Assembly (NCBI RefSeq): GCF_049316285.1
Contig: NZ_JBMOXA010000011.1
Span: forward strand, 124,001-188,000
Reading direction: 5' to 3'
Length of the DNA stretch: 64,000 bases
From: Rhodoferax_B sp049316285
GTDB taxonomy: Bacteria > Pseudomonadota > Gammaproteobacteria > Burkholderiales > Burkholderiaceae_C
Made by a program: the position numbers and the translations under genes. Below, one piece after another: positions 1 to 8,159 of this stretch. The notes under the pieces were generated by a model. The model saw only the letters and a list, made by a program, of their open reading frames with translations, was not told where the DNA came from and searched no databases. Numbering within the stretch: the stretch's first letter is position 1; the number at the start of each line of letters is the position of its first letter.

Positions 1-942
1 GTGCTGAGTTACCGCGAAGCGCTGGAGGGGCAGATTCTGGAAGAGGGCATCAGCGAGGCCGGCGCGCTGGCCAGCTGGACGGCCGCGGCCACCAGCTACA
101 GCGTGCACGGTTTGGCGATGCTGCCGTTCTACATCTATTACTCAATGTTTGGCTTTCAACGTGTGGGCGACCAGATCTGGGCCGCCGCTGACCAACGTGC
201 ACGCGGCTTCCTGCTGGGCGCCACCTCGGGCCGCACCACACTCGGCGGCGAAGGCCTGCAGCACCAGGACGGCAGCAGCCACCTGTGGGCCGCCACCATT
301 CCCAACTGCAAGGCCTACGACCCGGCGTTTGCGGGCGAGATGGCGGTCATCATAGACCGCGGCATACGCGAGATGCTGGTCGAGCAGCAAGACGTTTTCT
401 ACTACGTCACACTGATGAACGAGAACTACGCGCAGCCTAGTTTGCCTGAGGGTGCGGCCGAGAACGTGATCCGTGGTTGCTATAAATTTGCAAGCTATTC
501 AGGCGCATCAGATCAGCCTGAAACCGCTAAAAAACCTAGGGCCGTGAGCTTGCTGGGTTCTGGCGCCATCCTCACCGAAGTGATCAAGGCCGCGCAGCAA
601 TTGGCACAGCAGGGTGTAGATGTGCAGGTGTTCAGCGTCACCAGCTGGAGCGAGCTGGCACGTGATGGGCAGCGTGTATGCGCATCGGCCGCTTCTGCTG
701 AAACCGCATTTGTCACCACACAACTGCAAACCAGCCAGGGCCCGGTGATCGCCGCCACCGACTATGTGCGCGCCGTGCCCGAGAGTGTGCGCGCCTTCAT
801 CCCCGCAGGCCGCAGCTACACCACGCTGGGCACCGACGGTTTTGGCCGCAGCGACACCCGTGCCGCACTGCGCGACTTCTTTGGTGTGGATGCGGCCAGT
901 GTGGTCCGCGCCGCACTCTCTGCGCTGGCCGCGCAGGGCTAG
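1..942 (+). CDS. Pyruvate dehydrogenase E1-type 2-oxoacid dehydrogenase, C-terminal part
   Basis: The visible 313 codons match the C-terminal third of homodimeric thiamine-diphosphate E1 enzymes (AceE/MdeB family), which decarboxylate a 2-oxoacid and pass the acyl group to a dihydrolipoyl transferase. Seen motifs are SMFGFQR, TSGRTTLGGEGLQHQDG, IPNCKAYDP, LNENY, LLGSG and GTDGFGRSD. The frame is open at base 1, so the gene starts upstream and the first GTG is not a real start. The C-terminus stops roughly 25 residues earlier than in E. coli AceE. A segment at about codons 160-180 is longer than the family norm and AT-richer than its surroundings. It ends convergently with the next gene. Whether it is the main AceE or an MdeB-like paralogue cannot be settled here. 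Confidence 0.85.
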   Translation: MLSYREALEGQILEEGISEAGALASWTAAATSYSVHGLAMLPFYIYYSMFGFQRVGDQIWAAADQRARGFLLGATSGRTTLGGEGLQHQDGSSHLWAATIPNCKAYDPAFAGEMAVIIDRGIREMLVEQQDVFYYVTLMNENYAQPSLPEGAAENVIRGCYKFASYSGASDQPETAKKPRAVSLLGSGAILTEVIKAAQQLAQQGVDVQVFSVTSWSELARDGQRVCASAASAETAFVTTQLQTSQGPVIAATDYVRAVPESVRAFIPAGRSYTTLGTDGFGRSDTRAALRDFFGVDAASVVRAALSALAAQG

Positions 943-970
943 CGGCGGGGGTGTCAGGCTGCCGGCGTAT

Positions 971-2020
971 TCAGGGGAGCTTGGGCGCGCCGTTCTGCCA
1001 ACTGCCCCAGTTCGTCACGATGTGGTCAACCACCCGCGAGCCCACCAGTTCGATGTTTTGCACCGTTTCGGCAAAACCACCGGCGGTTTCGCCCGGCGCT
1101 GGGTCCAGGTGCGCCAGCGTGGTTTCGTTCGGGTTGCCCTGGTCAAAGTTCACCGCGCCGCGCAGGCTCATCACACGGTCGGTGCCATGGCTGCGTTTGA
1201 TCACCAGGGTGATGGCTGTGGCCTCCATCTCGGTGATGACGTAATCGTCGGCGCCGTAGAGCTTGGCGATGTATTGCGCCTGCTTGGACATGCCGGGGCC
1301 GTGGAAGAAGGTATCGCCGGTCACGTGGGTGCCGGTGCCTACAAACGGCGCGCGGCGTGCGGCGGCATCGGGGTAACGCGTGCGGTATTTGCGTGCGCTG
1401 TCGGAGTCGAGCAGCGGCGTGTCAGCCGACAGCTTCATGGCCCAGCCGGTGAGTGTGGGGTTGAGTTGGAAGCGGCGGTAGTCTTCATAACCCTTGCGCG
1501 GCATGAAGGTGGGCTCGCCGGCCTTGTTTTCTTCGGGGGCCCAGCGGTGGCCCAGGTCGTAGTCGACCAGCCAGGTGGCCCAGCTGACTTCACCAATGGT
1601 GCCGCGCTGCGGCGGCGTGCCGGCCACACCCGAGATCACGTAATAAGCCTGGGAGAAGTTGAACGCCGGGTTCAACAGAATTGCCTGCATGGACGAGGAA
1701 GAGTTGACCTTGCCCATGCCCAGCACCGCGCCGCAAACACCGTCGTTGTTGCAATAAACCGGGCCCAGCGCGCCGGGCACGTTGATGGGCGTGGCGTCTT
1801 TCCAGTAGCGCTCGTACCAGTGCTGGAACTCACCAGCGCGGTCGCCGGTGTTTTTGCCGATTTCAAACATCGTAGCGACGAAAACCTTTACATGTACCGG
1901 CGCTGCAGCTTTCGGGGCTGGGCTGGTGGCGCAGCCCGCCAGGAGTGCGGCGGCGCCGAGAGTTGCCAGGGCGCAGACGCTGCGCTTGTGTGTCCAAGGT
2001 GTTGAAGAAGAGGAAAACAT
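971..2020 (-). CDS. Purine nucleoside permease-like (NUP family) lipoprotein
   Basis: This 349-residue protein resembles the NUP family, known from fungal purine nucleoside permease and common as a periplasmic protein in proteobacteria. The N-terminus carries a lipoprotein signal with lipobox LLAGC and Cys at residue 30. The mature part has family-like stretches such as YYVISGVAGTPP, GTGTHVTGDTFFHG and ITEMEATA. I chose the ATG at 2020 because AAAGGG lies just upstream and the signal peptide begins there; an upstream in-frame ATG at 2068 would add 16 atypical residues. The fold is related to nucleoside phosphorylases, so binding or cleavage of nucleosides in the periplasm is inferred. It is convergent with the E1 gene. 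Confidence 0.75.
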   Translation of the reverse strand: MFSSSSTPWTHKRSVCALATLGAAALLAGCATSPAPKAAAPVHVKVFVATMFEIGKNTGDRAGEFQHWYERYWKDATPINVPGALGPVYCNNDGVCGAVLGMGKVNSSSSMQAILLNPAFNFSQAYYVISGVAGTPPQRGTIGEVSWATWLVDYDLGHRWAPEENKAGEPTFMPRKGYEDYRRFQLNPTLTGWAMKLSADTPLLDSDSARKYRTRYPDAAARRAPFVGTGTHVTGDTFFHGPGMSKQAQYIAKLYGADDYVITEMEATAITLVIKRSHGTDRVMSLRGAVNFDQGNPNETTLAHLDPAPGETAGGFAETVQNIELVGSRVVDHIVTNWGSWQNGAPKLP

Positions 2021-2132
2021 GAGAACCCTTTGAATGAAGCAAGGAATGCTAAGCCAATGAAGCAGCATTCATGCCGTTCGCATGTTTTTCGGCGTTTTCT
2101 ACAGTAGACGGACCAACCGTTTGGTGTTTCAC

Positions 2133-2158
2133 GCGAGAGCTCAAGGTCTCGCTTGAGC
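2133..2158. repeat. Two interlocking 6-bp inverted repeats
   Basis: GCGAGA (2133-2138) pairs with TCTCGC (2147-2152), and GCTCAA (2139-2144) pairs with TTGAGC (2153-2158). The two pairings interleave, so only one hairpin can form at a time unless a pseudoknot forms. It lies 8 bp beyond the stop of the ferritin-like gene and upstream of the NUP gene. No T-run follows on either strand, so it is not a standard terminator. Confidence 0.5.
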
Positions 2159-2165
2159 GTACCGC

Positions 2166-2723
2166 CTAGTGCTCTTTCATGTCCTCGAGAAACGACGCCA
2201 AATCATCGGCGTGTTCTTCCTCGCTGGCGAGTATGGTCTTGAGCATGTGCTGCGTGGTGGGATCGGCGCTGCCCAGGTAGGCAATCATCTCGCGGTAGCT
2301 TTCGATCGCCACACGCTCGGCCACCAGGTCTTCGCGGATCATGTCGTGCAGTGTCTTGCCTTCCACATATTCGGCGTGGCTGCGTTCTGCCAGACCTTGT
2401 GGCGAATAATTGGGTTCGCCCTGAAGCTCGACGATGCGTTTGGCAATCATGTCGGCGTGCGCCATTTCTTCGGCTGCATGCTCGGCAAACTCGGCCGCCA
2501 CGGGCGCGGAGTGAATGCCGGTGGCCATGCTGAAGTGGCGCTTGTAGCGCAACACACAGACCAACTCGGTGGCCAATGCCTCGTTGAGCATCTTCAACAC
2601 CGCTTGGCGGTCGGCGGCATAACCTTCGGTCACAGCGCCTTCCTCTATGTGTTGGCGTGCGCGCGCTCTAAGGGTTGGGATGTCGCTCAGCGTGGGTGCT
2701 GTGGTGGGGGGATTCTTGGTCAT
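2166..2723 (-). CDS. Ferritin-like / bacterioferritin-family protein
   Basis: This 185-residue all-helical protein has the four-helix ferritin-like pattern with paired metal ligands: LNEALATELVCVLRY on helix A, EFAEHAAEEMAHADMIAKR with an ExxH on helix B, AERVAIESYREMI on helix C, and LASEEEHADDL on helix D. These are the di-iron ligands of bacterioferritin and Dps-like proteins. I see no clear haem-ligating Met, but position matching by eye is uncertain. The likely role is iron storage or protection against peroxide in the cytoplasm. The first 30 residues are Pro/Thr-rich and probably disordered. It appears to be a single-gene unit. A DpsL-type assignment is an alternative. Confidence 0.8.
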   Translation of the reverse strand: MTKNPPTTAPTLSDIPTLRARARQHIEEGAVTEGYAADRQAVLKMLNEALATELVCVLRYKRHFSMATGIHSAPVAAEFAEHAAEEMAHADMIAKRIVELQGEPNYSPQGLAERSHAEYVEGKTLHDMIREDLVAERVAIESYREMIAYLGSADPTTQHMLKTILASEEEHADDLASFLEDMKEH

Positions 2724-2828
2724 GGCATTCCTTGGTTGGCGTCCATCTGTGGGTCTGATGGCTCCAGCTTAGAAGGCCGGCGGCTTGGCAAGTGTCAGAG
2801 ATGCCAGCCCCATGGTGTAGGACATGCG

Positions 2829-2865
2829 GAAGTGCCCCCGCGCTTCGTTTTGGCCGGGGCACTTC
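2829..2865 (-). terminator. Long-stem hairpin 3' of the chemoreceptor gene
   Basis: GAAGTGCCCC (2829-2838) is the exact inverse of GGGGCACTTC (2856-2865), giving a 10-bp stem with a 17-nt loop. It sits about 60 bp past the stop of the minus-strand chemoreceptor gene. No U-run follows, so it may act as a transcript end or 3' stabiliser rather than a canonical intrinsic terminator. Confidence 0.4.
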
Positions 2866-2897
2866 AAGAGCGCTGCGTTGTGGCGCTTAGAGGTAAG

Positions 2898-2933
2898 TTA
2901 GCGGGTCAATTAGTGGGTCATTTAGCGAGTAAA
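2898..2933. repeat. Triplicated 12-bp tandem repeat at the chemoreceptor stop codon
   Basis: Three units TTAGCGGGTCAA (2898-2909), TTAGTGGGTCAT (2910-2921) and TTAGCGAGTAAA (2922-2933) lie end to end. On the minus strand each starts with the complement of a TAA stop, and the third contains the true stop of the chemoreceptor gene. The last codons and stop therefore appear to have been duplicated twice into the 3' flank. Confidence 0.6.
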
Positions 2934-4508
2934 GCCCAGTGCCGGGCCACCATCGCCCTGGCCCAGCTTGAATGCGGCCACCACTTGCACCAGGTCCTGC
3001 GCCTGGTTGCGCAGGCTGCCGGCAGCGGCGGCCATTTCTTCCACCAACGCGGCGTTCTGCTGCGTGGCCTGGTCCATTTGGGTGACGGCTTCGCCCACCT
3101 GGCCCACACCCAAGGACTGCTCGGTGCTGGCGGCGCTGATCTCGCCCATGATGTCGGTCACGCGGCGGATGGAGCTCACCACCTCGGTCATGGTGACACC
3201 CGCGCGATCCACCAGCGCCGTGCCTTGGTCGACACGCTCCACACTGGCGTTGATCAGGTTCTTGATTTCTTTGGCGGCATCGGCAGAGCGACCCGCCAGG
3301 CTGCGCACTTCGCTGGCCACCACCGCAAAGCCACGGCCTTGTTCACCGGCGCGCGCGGCTTCCACGGCGGCGTTCAGCGCCAGGATATTGGTCTGGAAGG
3401 CAATGCCGTCGATCACGCTGATGATGTCGGAGATTTTCTTCGAGCTGTCGTTGATGCCCTTCATGGTCTCGACCACCTGGCTCACCACTTCACCACCCTG
3501 GATCGCCACGCTGGAGGCGCTCATGGCCAACTGGTTGGCCTGGCGTGCGTTGTCGGCGTTTTGTCTGACGGTGGAGCTCAGTTCTTCCATAGACGCGGCG
3601 GTTTGCTCCAGCGCGCTGGCCTGGCTTTCGGTGCGTGCGCTCAGGTCGTTGTTGCCCTGTGAAATCTGCGCGCTGGCCGTCGCCACACTCTCCGACCCCG
3701 AGCGCACGTTGGACACCACACCGGCCAGGCTGGTTTGCATGTCCTGCAGACTGGTCAACAGTTGGCCCAGTTCGTCGCTGCGGGTGTTGTCGATGCGGCT
3801 GGTCAGGTCACCAGCGGCGACGCGGCGCGCAATATGGCTGGCCTGTGCCAGCGGCCCGGTGATCGACTTGGACAGCAGCCAGGCAATCAAGACACTCAGC
3901 GCCAGGCTGATCACCCCCAGGGTGATCATCAGGTTGCGGCTGTGGGCGTAAATCTCGTCGGTGAGCTTGGCTTGTTCGTCGATTTCAGTGCGTTGCATGT
4001 TCAGCAACTGCTCGGCTTTGGCCATGTAGGCTTTGGCCGCGGGATTGAACTTTTCTTCCAACATCTTGTTGGCTTCGTCCGCCGCGCCGTCTTTGCGCAG
4101 CTTGACGGTGGCGTCGCGTGCGCTGAGGTAGGCCTGGCGCGTTTCCGATATCTGCGCAAACAAGCTTTTTTCTTCGGGGGTGTCCATCAGCAGTTCAACT
4201 GCTTTTTGCAGCTCACCCGACTGCTTGGTCGAGGCCGCCGCATCTTCCGCAAAATAGGCCACCAGGCTGGGGTCGCTGCTCTTGGCGATGGCAGCAGTAC
4301 GGCGCACGCCGGTGTAGATGTTGCGGTACCAGTCGCCGACCAGACGTTCGGTCTTGATGGGGCTGGCCACCATTTGCTGGGTGCTTTGGGCTAGATCGCT
4401 GAGGCGCGAAATACTCACCACGAGGATGGCGGCTGACAGGACCAGCAGCAAGGCGAAGCCGAGCCCCAAGCGTTTGGCGACCGAAAGGCCGGAGATGGAG
4501 GAAGGCAT
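2922..4508 (-). CDS. Methyl-accepting chemotaxis protein (4HB sensor)
   Basis: This 528-residue transmembrane chemoreceptor signals ligand occupancy to CheA/CheW. A first membrane helix lies at about residues 12-35, followed by a four-helix-bundle periplasmic sensor, a second membrane helix near 190-210 (LMITLGVISLALSVLIAWLL), a HAMP domain (SKSITGPLAQA), methylation helices and the conserved hairpin tip QTNILALNAAVEAARAGE. No C-terminal CheR-docking pentapeptide is seen; the protein ends ALGFTR. I chose ATG 4508 (MPSSISG) with GGAA upstream over the longer frame to 4580. No receptor-family neighbour indicates the ligand. A sigma-28-like promoter lies upstream. Confidence 0.9.
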   Translation of the reverse strand: MPSSISGLSVAKRLGLGFALLLVLSAAILVVSISRLSDLAQSTQQMVASPIKTERLVGDWYRNIYTGVRRTAAIAKSSDPSLVAYFAEDAAASTKQSGELQKAVELLMDTPEEKSLFAQISETRQAYLSARDATVKLRKDGAADEANKMLEEKFNPAAKAYMAKAEQLLNMQRTEIDEQAKLTDEIYAHSRNLMITLGVISLALSVLIAWLLSKSITGPLAQASHIARRVAAGDLTSRIDNTRSDELGQLLTSLQDMQTSLAGVVSNVRSGSESVATASAQISQGNNDLSARTESQASALEQTAASMEELSSTVRQNADNARQANQLAMSASSVAIQGGEVVSQVVETMKGINDSSKKISDIISVIDGIAFQTNILALNAAVEAARAGEQGRGFAVVASEVRSLAGRSADAAKEIKNLINASVERVDQGTALVDRAGVTMTEVVSSIRRVTDIMGEISAASTEQSLGVGQVGEAVTQMDQATQQNAALVEEMAAAAGSLRNQAQDLVQVVAAFKLGQGDGGPALGFTR

Positions 4509-4956
4509 GCAATTTCCAATAGCTAAGTGATCTGACGTTGACGGCGGGCCGCGACGCAATTCCCGCTGCATGTCGTCCATTGGCCCGGACGAAAAACAGC
4601 CAAAACTGCGGCGCGATTATCTCGAAACGTAACGTAAATCTTTCAACTGTTACTTATGCAGCCGTTCCGTCTGCACGGGTTGAGGTGATTGCGCTACGTC
4701 CCCCGCTCTGAACGTATATCGGCTTTTCCAGTCATTTCCTGAGCGGCATTTGCGCCCGGTGCAAGTCTTAAAGCTTTATGAAAGGCAGCTCCAAGATCTG
4801 GCCTTGGGGGTGGCGAACTCTTTCGGCGTGTAGATGCCCACGGGCTTGTAGGACCACAGCCTGGGTGCTGGTAAGCGGAGGTAATAAGCGCGGTTTCAGG
4901 TCGGCCGCAGGCATTTTGCTGCGTTATAAACAGTACTTATGACTGATGGAAAACAC
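4509..4956. other. Intergenic region between chemoreceptor and secreted-protein genes
   Basis: This 448-bp divergent spacer holds no convincing gene. It contains the putative chemoreceptor promoter (4617-4644), a 10-bp palindrome TAAAGCTTTA (4769-4778) and a TATAAA box at about 4925-4930 that could serve the plus-strand gene starting at 4957. I see nothing else I can support. Confidence 0.5.
4617..4644 (-). promoter_or_regulatory. Possible sigma-28 promoter for the chemoreceptor
   Basis: Read on the minus strand, GAAAGATT (4644-4637) is followed after 12 bp by CGAGATAA (4624-4617). These match 6 of 8 and 5 of 8 positions of TAAAGTTT-N11-GCCGATAA, with the spacer one base long. Chemoreceptors are commonly FliA-dependent, which makes this plausible but weak. 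Confidence 0.3.
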
Positions 4957-5442
4957 ATGAAAAAGTATTTGTTCGCCGCCGCCTTGAGCCTGGGCGCTGT
5001 GGCGGGCGCTTCGGCCTCCACCAATGTGGGTGTGTCGATAGGCATCAACCAGCCCGGTGTTTATGGACGGATCGATATCGGCAATGCGCCCCAGCCCATG
5101 CTGGTCTACCCCCAACCGGTGGTGATCGCGCCGCCACCACGGCCGATTCCACGCCAGCCCATCTACCTGTATGTGCCGCCCGCGCACCAGCAGCACTGGT
5201 CGCAATACTGCGGCCGCTACAGCGCCTGCGGCCAGCCGGTGTATTTTGTGCAGGAGCGTTGGGTGCGTGACCGTTATGAACGTGCCCACCCCGGCTACCG
5301 CTACGACGATCGCCGTGACTGGGACAACGGCCGCCGCGGCCCACCGCCCGGCCATGTGAAGCATGACAAACACGATAAACACGACAAACACGGTAGAGAC
5401 GACCGTCACGACCACCGTGACCGCGACGACTATCGACGCTGA
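4957..5442 (+). CDS. Secreted protein with Lys/His/Asp-rich tail, function unknown
   Basis: The 161-residue product starts MKKYLFAAALSLGAVAGASAS, a clear Sec signal peptide with AxA cleavage near residue 20. ATG 4957 is preferred over ATG 4939 because GATGGA precedes it and the signal peptide begins there. The middle is Pro-rich (PQPMLVYPQPVVIAPPPRP) with two Cys about 8 residues apart (QYCGRYSACG). The last 40 residues are almost all charged and contain repeated KHD triplets followed by mixed D/R/H. Similar short 'PXPVY...CGRY' secreted proteins occur widely in Burkholderiales, and their function is not known to me. The His/Asp tail could bind divalent metals; that is inference. Confidence 0.7.
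   Translation: MKKYLFAAALSLGAVAGASASTNVGVSIGINQPGVYGRIDIGNAPQPMLVYPQPVVIAPPPRPIPRQPIYLYVPPAHQQHWSQYCGRYSACGQPVYFVQERWVRDRYERAHPGYRYDDRRDWDNGRRGPPPGHVKHDKHDKHDKHGRDDRHDHRDRDDYRR
5359..5391 (+). repeat. 9-bp tandem repeat encoding Lys-His-Asp triplets
   Basis: Codons from 5359 read KHD three times and then KH, from nearly identical 9-bp units (AAACACGAC type). This is slippage-prone DNA inside the coding region of the secreted protein. Confidence 0.7.
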
Positions 5443-5489
5443 GCGCGTATTCGGCGGCGCTGCGGAGCGCTGGTCGTTAAGATCGGCGT

Positions 5490-6314
5490 ATGCAATTCAA
5501 ATCCCGTTTTTGGGCCGAGCTGGGCACACGTGACTTTGCGCACCTGGACCCGGCGCGCACCGTGGCCGTGTTGCCGGTGGCGGCCATTGAACAACATGGT
5601 CCACATCTGCCTTTGTGTGTCGATAGCGCGTTGGTCGACGGTGTGGTCGCGGCCGCTTTGCCGCACCTGCCTGCGGACTTGCCGGCGCTGTTCCTGCCCA
5701 CCCAGCAGATTGGCAAAAGTGATGAACACATCCGTTTCCCCGGCACACTGAGCTTGTCGGTCGAGACACTGATCCGTGTCTGGAGCGACATAGGCGCTTC
5801 GGTGGCGCGTGCCGGTGTGAAAAAGATGGTGCTGTTCAACTCACATGGTGGTCAGCTCAGCGTGATGGACATCGTGGCGCGTGCGCTACGCACCGAACAC
5901 GACATGATCGTCTACCACTGCAGCTGGTACAGCCTGCCGCTGGGCGACGCGGTGGATAACTTGTTTCCGGCGCATGAGCAGCGCTTTGGCATCCACGCCG
6001 GAGCGGTGGAGACCTCGATGATGCTGGCGCTGCGGCCTGATCTGGTCGACATGGCGCAGGCGCGCAACTTCCACTCCAGCTCGCAGGACCGCGCGGCCAG
6101 GTACCCGATTCTGGGCAATGGCAAAAGCGCCAAATGGGGCTGGCACATGCAGGACTACAACCCCTGCGGCGCCGCCGGCGACGCCACCCTGGCCAAGGCC
6201 GAGCATGGCCACAGCATCGTGCAGGCGGCCGGCCAGCAATTGGCAGCGCTGCTGCAGGAAGTGGCCGATTTGCCGCTGTCTACGCTGGTGGATCAACCGC
6301 GCCTGGCGGACTGA
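5490..6314 (+). CDS. Creatininase-family amidohydrolase
   Basis: This 274-residue protein belongs to the creatininase family of binuclear-metal hydrolases that open cyclic amides or cleave N-formyl groups. Visible ligands are Glu34 and His36 in AIEQHGPHLPL, Asp45 in LCVDS, the His of FNSHGGQ, and the Glu of GIHAGAVETS. The spacing of the first three is the same as in Pseudomonas creatininase. No signal peptide is present. The gene is on the plus strand and ends convergently with the phosphatase gene 3 bp away. Substrate cannot be assigned; creatinine, or a formamide such as those in riboflavin or mycofactocin-type pathways, are examples within the family. Confidence 0.85.
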   Translation: MQFKSRFWAELGTRDFAHLDPARTVAVLPVAAIEQHGPHLPLCVDSALVDGVVAAALPHLPADLPALFLPTQQIGKSDEHIRFPGTLSLSVETLIRVWSDIGASVARAGVKKMVLFNSHGGQLSVMDIVARALRTEHDMIVYHCSWYSLPLGDAVDNLFPAHEQRFGIHAGAVETSMMLALRPDLVDMAQARNFHSSSQDRAARYPILGNGKSAKWGWHMQDYNPCGAAGDATLAKAEHGHSIVQAAGQQLAALLQEVADLPLSTLVDQPRLAD

Positions 6315-6317
6315 AGT

Positions 6318-6989
6318 TCAGGCGTAGCTGTGCAAGGCCTGGCGTGCTGGCAGCGGTAAATGTGGCAAGCCGTTGAAGCTCTGCAACAACAGGCGTTTGG
6401 GTGTGACCACGAACTCCGTCACCGCCGTGTTGCGGATGCGCAGGTTCAGCTCTATGGTGGTCTCGGGTGTGCAGCCCAGCAGCTGGCCCACGGCGGTGGC
6501 AATCGGCCCGCCGCTGGACACCAGCAACACATCGCCTTGGGTTTGCTTGCGCACATGTTCCAGCGCGTCGGCCACACCCTGGCGAAAAACTTCATACGTG
6601 GGCATGCCCAGGGGTGACACCACGCCGTTCATCCACTGCGTGAGGCCATCGCGCAGCAGGCGAAAGTGCTGCTTGTAGACCTCGGGTGTGTCGGGCTTGG
6701 CCAGTGGGTGCGGGTGGATGGTGGCGATCAGCGCGTGGCTGTCGTATTCGTTCAGGCCGGGCAGCGCAAGTGCTTCGGGCAGTGGGCTGACCATGCCTTC
6801 GGCAATACCGGCCAGGGTTTGTGTGTGGCGGCGCAGCGTGCCGGTCAACACCGCGTGGAATGACAGGCCCAGGCTTGCAAAATAAGCGCCAAGCTGCTGG
6901 CTTTGCTGCAGCCCCAGTGGACTGAGTTGGTCGTAGTCATCTGCACCAAACGAGGCCTGGCCGTGGCGCACGAGATAAAGTGTTCCCAT
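6318..6989 (-). CDS. Histidine phosphatase (phosphoglycerate mutase-like) family protein
   Basis: The 223-residue product starts MGTLYLVRHGQASFG, the catalytic RHG motif of the histidine phosphatase superfamily; the conserved Arg, second His and surroundings (VLTGTLRRHTQT, VLLVSSGGPI) follow. In the last motif Ser-Ser-Gly-Gly stands where most members have Ser-His-Gly-Gly, so the second catalytic His may be missing or displaced. ATG 6989 was chosen because the fold starts at once; ATG 6998 or 7016 would add 3-9 residues. The role could be phosphatase on a small metabolite rather than glycolytic mutase. Confidence 0.75.
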   Translation of the reverse strand: MGTLYLVRHGQASFGADDYDQLSPLGLQQSQQLGAYFASLGLSFHAVLTGTLRRHTQTLAGIAEGMVSPLPEALALPGLNEYDSHALIATIHPHPLAKPDTPEVYKQHFRLLRDGLTQWMNGVVSPLGMPTYEVFRQGVADALEHVRKQTQGDVLLVSSGGPIATAVGQLLGCTPETTIELNLRIRNTAVTEFVVTPKRLLLQSFNGLPHLPLPARQALHSYA

Positions 6990-7043
6990 GCCAGGCATTC
7001 TGGCGACAAAGCGCATGCGCGGAAGTCACGGGCGTGACCAGTT

Positions 7044-8114
7044 TCAAAACAAGGCGGTGATGCCCACGTTGACGGCATAACCACCCACGGTCAGCAGCAG
7101 GTACAGCCAGCCGGCCAGTTGCAGCGGCCGCACGCCCGCGCGCCGCAGGCTGCTGGCGCGGGTACGCAAGCCCATGGCGGCCATAGCGGTGGCCAGCAGT
7201 AGTGTGTCCAGCTGCACCAGCGCGGCCACCCAGGCGGCTGGCAGCAGCTGTGCCGAGTGCAGGCCACTGACGGCTACGAACAAAAAAGCAAACCATGGCA
7301 CTTGCACCTGGCGCCAGCTGCTGCGTGTTTGTGGGGCAGAGCCGCCGTGCAACGACAACACCAGCAGCACCGGCGCCAACAGCATCACGCGCAGCATTTT
7401 CTCGACCACCGCCGCTTGCGCCGCTGCGGGACCAATGCTGTCGCCCACCGCGACCACCTGCGCCACCTCGTGGATGGTGGAACCCGCAAACAGGCCAAAG
7501 CTGTGTGCACTCAAACCCAGGTAGGGGTAGGCCAGCGGATACAGCAGCATAGACAAGGTGCCAAACACCATCACGGTGGCAATGGCCATGGACACCTTGT
7601 GTTCGTCGCCGCGCACCACGGGTTGTGTGGCCATGACCGCAGCGGCGCCGCAAATGGCGCTGCCGGCGCCGATGAGCAAGGCCGATTGCCGGTCCAGGCT
7701 GAGCCAGCGGGTGCCGATGAGTATGGCCGCCCCAAGGATCATGGCCACCATCACCACATTGATCCAGACACCGGGCCAGCCCACGCCGGCGATGTCGTGG
7801 AACGAAATCCTGAAGCCATACAGCACGATGCCCGCGCGTAGCAGCGTGCTGCGCGCGAAGTCCACACCCCGGTCCAGCGATTGCGACGCTCTGGGCGGCA
7901 GCACCGGCAGCACGCTGTGCCCCGCCAGCATGCCCAGCGCAATCGCCAAGGTCAGTGCGCTCAAGCCCATTTGCTGCATCGCCGACCCCTGCGCCAGCAG
8001 TGCTGCGAGTCCGGCCAGCGCGGCGGCCAGGCCCAGGCCCGGGAGAGCTGCCTGCGCCCAATGGCGTGGTGAAAAACGAGGTATCAGGGCTAGGGCGGCG
8101 GCATGAACAGACAT
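7044..8114 (-). CDS. YeiH-family putative sulfate/anion exporter
   Basis: This 356-residue polytopic membrane protein has about 10 hydrophobic segments and family motifs such as LQMGLSALTLAIALGML, LLRAGIVLYGFRIS, LIGAGSAICGAAAVMAT and FAGSTIHEVAQVVAVG. It matches the YeiH/UPF0324 family, proposed anion (sulfate/sulfite) exporters. ATG 8114 is chosen because the first membrane region begins soon after; upstream in-frame sequence overlaps the divergent LysR gene. The divergent arrangement with a LysR gene is the standard yeiH/yeiE layout, so that regulator probably controls it. Confidence 0.85.
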   Translation of the reverse strand: MSVHAAALALIPRFSPRHWAQAALPGLGLAAALAGLAALLAQGSAMQQMGLSALTLAIALGMLAGHSVLPVLPPRASQSLDRGVDFARSTLLRAGIVLYGFRISFHDIAGVGWPGVWINVVMVAMILGAAILIGTRWLSLDRQSALLIGAGSAICGAAAVMATQPVVRGDEHKVSMAIATVMVFGTLSMLLYPLAYPYLGLSAHSFGLFAGSTIHEVAQVVAVGDSIGPAAAQAAVVEKMLRVMLLAPVLLVLSLHGGSAPQTRSSWRQVQVPWFAFLFVAVSGLHSAQLLPAAWVAALVQLDTLLLATAMAAMGLRTRASSLRRAGVRPLQLAGWLYLLLTVGGYAVNVGITALF

Positions 8115-8159
8115 GCAGCGACTGTAGAAACAGTCAAATAATGAGTCAAAGACATAAAA

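Noticed and set aside
2169..3662. Long plus-strand open frame opposite the chemoreceptor and ferritin-like genes
   Set aside because: It lies antisense to two clear genes, is rich in Gly/His/Ala from reversed codons, and has no recognisable domain; a GC-rich shadow.
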